A DNA stretch of 64,000 bases from the NCBI GenBank assembly GCA_913775975.1, contig CAJYLQ010000005.1, positions 1-64,000 on the forward strand, read 5' to 3'. The notes beneath the pieces were generated by a model, which saw only the letters and a list, made by a program, of their open reading frames with translations, had not been told where the DNA came from and ran no database searches. Both the position numbers and the translations under genes were made by a program. Position 1 is the stretch's first letter, and each line of letters starts with the position of its first letter. Origin of the DNA: an uncultured Sphingomonas sp. GTDB taxonomy: Bacteria; Pseudomonadota; Alphaproteobacteria; Sphingomonadales; Sphingomonadaceae. This document shows, in pieces, positions 58,911 through 64,000 of the stretch.

Positions 58911-61875
58911 ACCATTCGTCCCGGCGCATCAGTTGGTCATATTCGGCATAGGGGGCGTATTCGGGCACCAGTTTGGCGGTGAAGGGTTCGGCGCCGGTCA
59001 GCCAGCGGCCGGCGACCTTGCCGAAATTGTCCGCGGCGATCGCGGTGAAGCGCGCGGTGACGATGCGGTCGCGCTTGCCCTCCGCCTCGCACGGGCTGTC
59101 GATATAGCCGATGCCGTCGCGCCCGCGCGCCAGCGACCAGTATTCGAACGCCCCCGCCTGCCCGCGCACCCCGTCGAAGCCGCCGCGTTCCGCGATGAGG
59201 CCGAGCAGGCCGAGCTGCAGGCTGAACCCCTCCCGCACCGCCGCGACGGAGGGGGGCTTGCCGGTCTTGTAGTCGATCACGCCGATGCCGCCATCGGCCA
59301 GCCGGTCGATCCGGTCGTAGCGGCCCGACAGCGTGACGCCGGCGATCGCGATCTCCCCCCGCCCCTCCGCCGCCAGCACCTGCCGGCCGGTCGCGGCCTG
59401 ATCGGTCACTTCGCGCGCGATCCAGTCGATCGCCTCGGACAGACGCGGCTGCCACAGCGCGCGGAGCAGCGGATGCACCTCCGCCTCGCGCAGCATCCGT
59501 TCGGCGCGGGGGCGCAGCGCATCGGGGGCGCAGCGATCCGCCTTCCACCATTGCTCCAGAATCGCATGGACCTGGTTGCCGCGCCACGCGGGGGTGGGAT
59601 CGGCGTCGACCGGATCGAGCGGCGACAGCTTCAGCACGCGGCGCGCGTAGAAGGCATAGGGGTCCGCCTGTAGCCGATCGACCTCCGTCACGGAGATGGC
59701 GCGCGGGCGCTGGTCGACAGGGGGCGAGGGATGCGGCCGCTCCGCCGGGCGGTGCGCGTCGGCGGCGTCTAGGCGGCGGGCCCAGCCCTCCAGCGCGATG
59801 TCGCGTTCGAACCGGTCGCCCGCCATCGCCTGAAGCCGCAACCACAGGCGCGAGGCGAGCGCGGGCGCCTTCGCATCGCGGCGCGCGCGGGTGATGAGGA
59901 CGCGCGGCGCGCCCAGCCCGGCGGCGAAATCGTGCGCGGCCATGCCGATCCGCCGCTCCAGCCCCGGCAGGCCCAGTGTCATGCGGATGCGCGGCGCCAG
60001 CCACGGATCGGGCGCGGTGCCGCCCGGCCAGACGCCCTCGTTCAGGCCCGCCAGCACCATCAGGTCCGCCGACTGCAGCCGCGCCTCGATCAACCCGTAG
60101 ATGGCGAGCCGGGGATGGCTGAAGCCCGGCGGCTCGCGCACCGCCACCTCGTCCAGCAGCGTGCGCAGGATCGCGGGCAGCTCGCGCGGGTCGACGGTGG
60201 CGGGGCCGTGCGCCGCCTCCGCCTCCAGCGCGGCGATGAAGTCGGCGGCGGCGCGGCCGGCGGGGCCCTCCCACAAACGGTCGCCGCACAGCGCCATCGC
60301 CGCCTCGCGCAGACAGGCGAGCAATGTGGCGAGCGGCCGGGGATCGCCGTCGAAGGTATCGCCGACGGGCGCCAGCAGCGGCCGCGCCTCCTCCGCCCAG
60401 AAGGCGGCGGCGCGGGGGCGCAGCGGCACGGCGATCCCGTCCAGCCCGGCGGGCGGGCGCGGCCCGCGCAGGTCGCGGTCGAGCGCGCGCACCCCGTCGA
60501 GCCAGAGCAGGCGCTCAGCGCCGCCGCGTACAAGCGGATGCTTCAGCAACGTCAGCAGCGGCAGCGGGGCGAAGCGCTGCGCCGCCGCCTCCGCCAGGGC
60601 CAGCAACAGCGTGCCCGATGCGCGCAGCGACAGCGGGCCGCCGGCCGAATCGACGATCTCGATCCCCCAGCGGCGGCAATGCGCCGACACACGCCGCGCC
60701 AGCGCGCGGTCGGGGGTGACGAGCGCGGCGGTCCGCCCCGGCTCTTCCAGTGCGCCGCGCAGCGCGAGGGCGATCGCCTGCGCCTCCTCGGCGGGGGTCG
60801 CCAGTTCGATCGCGGAGACGCCGGACAGGCGACGGTCGGCGGCGGCCAGCCCCGTCCACTTGCCGGTGAAGTCGGCGGGGGCGAGCGCGTTGGCGATCGC
60901 CCGGCCGCGCGTCGCGCCCGCGTCCGGCCCGTCACCGCCGCCGCGCCAGCGCATCACCTCGCCCCGGCCCGCGCCTATCCGGTCGAGCATGACGCGCAGG
61001 TGATATTGCGGATGCGTCTCGATCGGCCGTTCCGGCGGATCGGGCATCAGCGCGTCCCATTCGGGGGCGGGCATGTCGAGGTCCAGCCCGGCGAACACCA
61101 CCTGCCCCGCGGGCATCTCCGCGACGCAGCGCAGCAGCCGCGCGACGGCGGGCGCGGTGTCGGTGATGCCGGCCGCGCAGACGAAGCCGGCGGGCGGCGC
61201 CGCCCGCCAGCGCAGGCGCAGCGCCTCCAGCAGCCGCACGCGGCGGTCGGCCGCATCGATGCAGCCGAGCCGTTCCAGCTCCTGCGGCCAGCGATCGAGC
61301 ACGATGCGGAAGGTGGAGAGCGCGCGCTGCCAATGTTCGGTCAGTTCGGGCGCGAGATCGAGATCGGCGAGCCGCGCGGGTGCGACCTCCTCGACGAGCA
61401 GCTGGTCGAGCGTACGGGCGAGGTCGCCCGCCAGCCGCACCGCTTCGGCGGCGGTGACGGGGTGGCCTTCGCGCGCACGTTCCTCCGCGACCAGCCGGGC
61501 CAGGATCATGCGGCGGGCATAGGGGGCGATGGCGGGCGGCGGCGGGGCGACGGCATCGGCCGTGTCGAGCGCGGCGCCCACCGCCTCGCCCAGATCGGGA
61601 TCGCCCAGCGCGACGAGGCGCGGCAGGATCAGCCCGCCGCCATCGACCTGCGCGCTCGCCCGGACGAAGGCGTCGGTGACGGCGCGGACGGCGCGGTTGT
61701 TGGGCAGCAGGATCAGGCCCCGCGCCAACGCTGCGGCATCGCGCCCCCGCATCAGCCCGGCGACGAGCGCATCGGCGAAGGCGCGATGCGCGGGGATAGT
61801 ATAGAGCCGCAGGCGGATCGCCCTGGCCGTCGGCGGATTGGCGAGGGAGCCGGCTTCGGACGGACCCTCAGCCAT
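58894..61875 (-). CDS. addB: Double-strand break repair protein AddB
   Basis: The partner of AddA, contributing an inactivated helicase fold and the Chi-scanning/nuclease domain. The 993-residue protein has LLPNNRAVRAVTDAFVRAS near the N-terminus and a C-terminal RecB-like nuclease with GVIDYKTGKPP and LQLGLLGLIAERGG. The N-terminal helicase motifs are degenerate, as usual for the alphaproteobacterial subtype. It overlaps murU by eight bases and addA by 17. Confidence 0.92.
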   Translation of the reverse strand: MAEGPSEAGSLANPPTARAIRLRLYTIPAHRAFADALVAGLMRGRDAAALARGLILLPNNRAVRAVTDAFVRASAQVDGGGLILPRLVALGDPDLGEAVGAALDTADAVAPPPPAIAPYARRMILARLVAEERAREGHPVTAAEAVRLAGDLARTLDQLLVEEVAPARLADLDLAPELTEHWQRALSTFRIVLDRWPQELERLGCIDAADRRVRLLEALRLRWRAAPPAGFVCAAGITDTAPAVARLLRCVAEMPAGQVVFAGLDLDMPAPEWDALMPDPPERPIETHPQYHLRVMLDRIGAGRGEVMRWRGGGDGPDAGATRGRAIANALAPADFTGKWTGLAAADRRLSGVSAIELATPAEEAQAIALALRGALEEPGRTAALVTPDRALARRVSAHCRRWGIEIVDSAGGPLSLRASGTLLLALAEAAAQRFAPLPLLTLLKHPLVRGGAERLLWLDGVRALDRDLRGPRPPAGLDGIAVPLRPRAAAFWAEEARPLLAPVGDTFDGDPRPLATLLACLREAAMALCGDRLWEGPAGRAAADFIAALEAEAAHGPATVDPRELPAILRTLLDEVAVREPPGFSHPRLAIYGLIEARLQSADLMVLAGLNEGVWPGGTAPDPWLAPRIRMTLGLPGLERRIGMAAHDFAAGLGAPRVLITRARRDAKAPALASRLWLRLQAMAGDRFERDIALEGWARRLDAADAHRPAERPHPSPPVDQRPRAISVTEVDRLQADPYAFYARRVLKLSPLDPVDADPTPAWRGNQVHAILEQWWKADRCAPDALRPRAERMLREAEVHPLLRALWQPRLSEAIDWIAREVTDQAATGRQVLAAEGRGEIAIAGVTLSGRYDRIDRLADGGIGVIDYKTGKPPSVAAVREGFSLQLGLLGLIAERGGFDGVRGQAGAFEYWSLARGRDGIGYIDSPCEAEGKRDRIVTARFTAIAADNFGKVAGRWLTGAEPFTAKLVPEYAPYAEYDQLMRRDEWYGRDR

Positions 61876-62623
61876 CCAGCAGCATCGCCTCCGCCCGGGT
61901 CACGGCCTTTGGGGTGCCGATCTCGAACCACAGGCCCTGATGCACCTGACCCCAGGCACGACCGGCGGCGATCGCGCGGTCCCAGAACAGGTTGGTGGAG
62001 AACGGCCCGTCGGGCGCGTCGGTGATGATCGCGGGATCGATCATCTGCACGCCCACATAGGCGAAGGGCGCGACCGTGCCCGGCCGGCGGCGGCCGAGGA
62101 TGCGGCCGTCCGCCCCCAGCCGGAAATCGCCCGCGCCGGGCAGGTTGTTCGCGCGCGCCAGCGGCACCATCAGCAGCAGCGCGTCCATCGTCGCCGCATC
62201 CCAGCGCGCGGACAGCAGCCGGATCGTGTCCATCGGCCCGTCGATCCACAGGCTGTCGCCATTGACCACCAGCACCGGCCCGTCGCCCATCAGGTGCCGC
62301 GCCTTCACCAGCCCGCCGCCGGTTTCCAGCAATCGGTCCCGCTCGTCGGAGATCAGGATGTCGAGATGCGGATAGCGGCGGCGCAGATGCGCCTCCATCG
62401 TATCGGCGAGGTAATGGACGTTGACGATGACGCGCTCGATCCCCGCCGCGCAGAGGCGATCGAAGACGTGGTCGATCAGCGGCTTTCCCGCGACCTCCAC
62501 CAGCGGCTTGGGCCGGGTGATCGTCAGCGGGCGCATCCGCTTGCCCAGCCCCGCCGCCATCACCATGGCGGTTTTCGGGACGATCCCGCCCGGATCGGGG
62601 CGGAGCGACAATTGCCGGGTCAT
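61868..62623 (-). CDS. murU: N-acetylmuramate-1-phosphate uridylyltransferase MurU
   Basis: A nucleotidyltransferase that makes UDP-MurNAc from MurNAc-1-phosphate in the recycling pathway that bypasses de novo synthesis. The 251-residue protein has MVMAAGLGKRMRPLTITRPK, the metal/sugar site LVVNGDSLWID and GTPKAVTRAEAML at the end. Identification rests on its coupling to amgK (ATGA overlap). A role on other sugar phosphates is possible. Confidence 0.88.
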   Translation of the reverse strand: MTRQLSLRPDPGGIVPKTAMVMAAGLGKRMRPLTITRPKPLVEVAGKPLIDHVFDRLCAAGIERVIVNVHYLADTMEAHLRRRYPHLDILISDERDRLLETGGGLVKARHLMGDGPVLVVNGDSLWIDGPMDTIRLLSARWDAATMDALLLMVPLARANNLPGAGDFRLGADGRILGRRRPGTVAPFAYVGVQMIDPAIITDAPDGPFSTNLFWDRAIAAGRAWGQVHQGLWFEIGTPKAVTRAEAMLLDG

Positions 62624-63597
62624 GCCGCGATCTCCAGCGGATCGCCGCGTCGGTCGGCGGGGATGTTGGCGTCGAACCAGCGTTTCACCGGCGTCAGCAC
62701 CGGCTGCGCCAGATCGCGTTCCAGATAGGCCCAGACGCGCGGGCACAGCGCGGCGTAGCGCGGCTTGCCGTCGCGCTGCCACAGCCGAGTGAAGATGCCG
62801 ACGATCTTCGCATTCCGCTGCGCGCCGAGCACGTGATAGGCCGCCATGAAGTCCTCGTCCGCTCCCGTCGCGGCGCGATAGCGGGCCAGCATCGCCGCCT
62901 CCAGCGCCGGATCGACCGTACGCCGCGCATCCTGCAGCAATGAGACAAGGTCATAGGCGGGATGCCCCGCCAGCGCGTCCTGGAAATCGAGCAGGCCCAG
63001 CCGCCGGCCCGCGCCGACGAGCATCAGGTTTTCCGCATGATAGTCACGCAGCACCGTGACCGGGGTCGCCGCCAGCGCATGGTCGAACACCGCGTCCCAC
63101 GCGGCGCGATACCCGTCGATATCGACCGACAGGCCGATCGCGGGCGCGTACCATTCGACCAGCAGCCCCGCCTCCCGGTGCAGGACCGCGCGGTCATAGG
63201 GGGGCACGGCGGCGGCGGGATGCCGGGCCAGATCGACCAGCAGGTCGACCGCCACGCCGTACAGCGCCGACTCTTCCGCCGGGGCGGCATCCACCGTCTC
63301 GCGGAACCGGACGTCGCCCAGATCGCCGAGAAGCACGAGGCCCTGCTCCATATCGGCAGCAAGGATCTGCGGTGGCAGGAAGCCGTGATCGGTCAGCCAG
63401 CCGGCGATCGCGATGAAGGGGCGCGGATCCTCCTCAGGCGGGGGGGCGTCCATCAGCACCGCGCTGCGCGCGCCGTCCGTCACCCGGAAATAGCGGCGGA
63501 ACGAGGCATCGCCCGCCAGCGGCAGCACGGTGGCGTCCGCCCAGCCATGCTCGGAAAGAAAGGCGCCGGCCCCGGCCGGCGGCGTCATATCGGCCAT
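62620..63597 (-). CDS. amgK: N-acetylmuramate/N-acetylglucosamine kinase AmgK
   Basis: An aminoglycoside-phosphotransferase-fold kinase (325 residues) phosphorylating MurNAc at the anomeric position. It shows GDASFRRYFRVTDGARSAVL, VLRDYHAENLMLV (catalytic loop) and LLDFQDALAGHPAYDLVSLL (metal site). Start at 63597 with GGAG six bases upstream; the ATG at 63588, which overlaps the tsaE stop, is an alternative. With murU downstream it forms the recycling module that gives intrinsic fosfomycin tolerance in some bacteria. Confidence 0.88.
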   Translation of the reverse strand: MADMTPPAGAGAFLSEHGWADATVLPLAGDASFRRYFRVTDGARSAVLMDAPPPEEDPRPFIAIAGWLTDHGFLPPQILAADMEQGLVLLGDLGDVRFRETVDAAPAEESALYGVAVDLLVDLARHPAAAVPPYDRAVLHREAGLLVEWYAPAIGLSVDIDGYRAAWDAVFDHALAATPVTVLRDYHAENLMLVGAGRRLGLLDFQDALAGHPAYDLVSLLQDARRTVDPALEAAMLARYRAATGADEDFMAAYHVLGAQRNAKIVGIFTRLWQRDGKPRYAALCPRVWAYLERDLAQPVLTPVKRWFDANIPADRRGDPLEIAA

Positions 63598-64000
63598 CGC
63601 GCGCTCCAAGCCGGGGGCACCGCCGCTGTCAAGCACCGGCCGCCATCGGGGGCCATCGCCAGCGTGATCGCCAGCGCATCGGGCCAGGCGCCCGGGCCCG
63701 CCCGGTCGGGCCATTCGACGATCAGCAGCCCGTCGCCCCGGTCGTCCTCAAGCCCCAGTTCCTCCACCTCGGCCGGGTCGTCCAGCCGGTAGAGGTCGAC
63801 ATGCCAGACGGGCAGACGCACCTCGGGCACGTCATAGGGCTGGACGATCGCGAAGCTGGGGCTGGGCGCCTCCCCCGCCAGCCCCAGCGCGGCGAGCAGG
63901 CCGCGCGCGATGCTGGTCTTGCCCGCGCCGAGCGGCCCGGCCAGCGTGATGACGTCGCCCGGCCGCACGATGGCGGCCAGCCGCGCGCCGAACGCCAGCG
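63585..64000 (-). CDS. tsaE: TsaE, tRNA t6A synthesis ATPase (N-terminus cut by window edge)
   Basis: TsaE is the ATPase that resets the TsaBD complex during t6A37 formation. The P-loop GPLGAGKTSIARG and the conserved HVDLYRLDDPAEVEELGL and LLIVEWPDRAG are visible. The frame continues to the window end (AFGARLAAIVRPGDVITLAG), so the first residues are missing. Its stop overlaps amgK's start. MtaB, which acts on the same tRNA position, is encoded at 3225. Confidence 0.92.
   Translation of the reverse strand, partial: LAFGARLAAIVRPGDVITLAGPLGAGKTSIARGLLAALGLAGEAPSPSFAIVQPYDVPEVRLPVWHVDLYRLDDPAEVEELGLEDDRGDGLLIVEWPDRAGPGAWPDALAITLAMAPDGGRCLTAAVPPAWSARWPI

Overview
The window comes from a very GC-rich alphaproteobacterium, most likely a member of the Sphingomonadales (Sphingomonas-like). 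The evidence is a combination of lineage markers: a ChpT histidine phosphotransferase, AddAB in place of RecBCD, a sigma-EcfG-type promoter, a speF-type leader before ornithine decarboxylase, a deoxyhypusine-synthase-like homospermidine synthase, exosortase-A-associated enzymes and a PspF-PspABC envelope stress locus. The DNA is densely packed chromosomal sequence with many ATGA/GTGA start-stop overlaps. I saw no prophage, insertion sequence, integrase or CRISPR array.

Layout. 1-6045: translation and secretion core (rimM partial, rpsP, ffh on minus; mtaB-ftsY-yciB on plus) with a DUF924 gene whose start codon shares a CATG with mtaB. 6300-10920: superoxide dismutase, then a phage-shock locus: divergent pspF, a sigma-54 promoter, a tiny secreted peptide, pspA, pspB, pspC and four more small membrane/coiled-coil proteins that carry a PspB-like tail. 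11149-14788: sufE, a thioredoxin-fold ferredoxin, a DnaJ-domain protein, and a SulP anion transporter coupled to carbonic anhydrase. 14802-23875, minus strand: a TPR/TonB-like protein, RNase P RNA, an amidase, and a chemotaxis operon (chpT-cheA-cheW-cheY-cheB-cheR). 23878-30709: JAMM peptidase, rluD, rpoH, mtgA, a CAP protein, a stress membrane protein, ybaB-dnaX, the SRP 4.5S RNA and a repeat-rich secreted protein.

30840-38053: ferredoxin plus two tandem cysteine desulfurases, a hydrolase, a dehydratase coupled to a 55-aa membrane protein, and the polyamine pair (ornithine decarboxylase with leader RNA, then homospermidine synthase). 38239-41318: exosortase-A-associated PLP decarboxylase, acyl-CoA ligase and acyl carrier protein. 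41371-46728: thioredoxin reductase; an FdhF/YdeP molybdoenzyme with mobA and fdhD; tRNA-Met; a 2'-5' RNA-ligase-like protein. 46725-54824: kup, a DUF3072 protein, secA, two small or periplasmic proteins, argJ and a 47-aa membrane peptide. 55112-64000, minus strand: an apparent tsaE-amgK-murU-addB-addA-trxA operon.

Functional links. SRP protein (ffh), SRP RNA, SRP receptor (ftsY) and SecA all lie here, so most of the export-targeting machinery is in one window. Envelope homeostasis recurs: psp locus, mtgA, amidase, amgK-murU, rpoH. The strongest unusual signal is the run of PspB-like small proteins after pspC. Next come the leader RNA of ornithine decarboxylase and the sigma-EcfG promoter at 27.9 kb.
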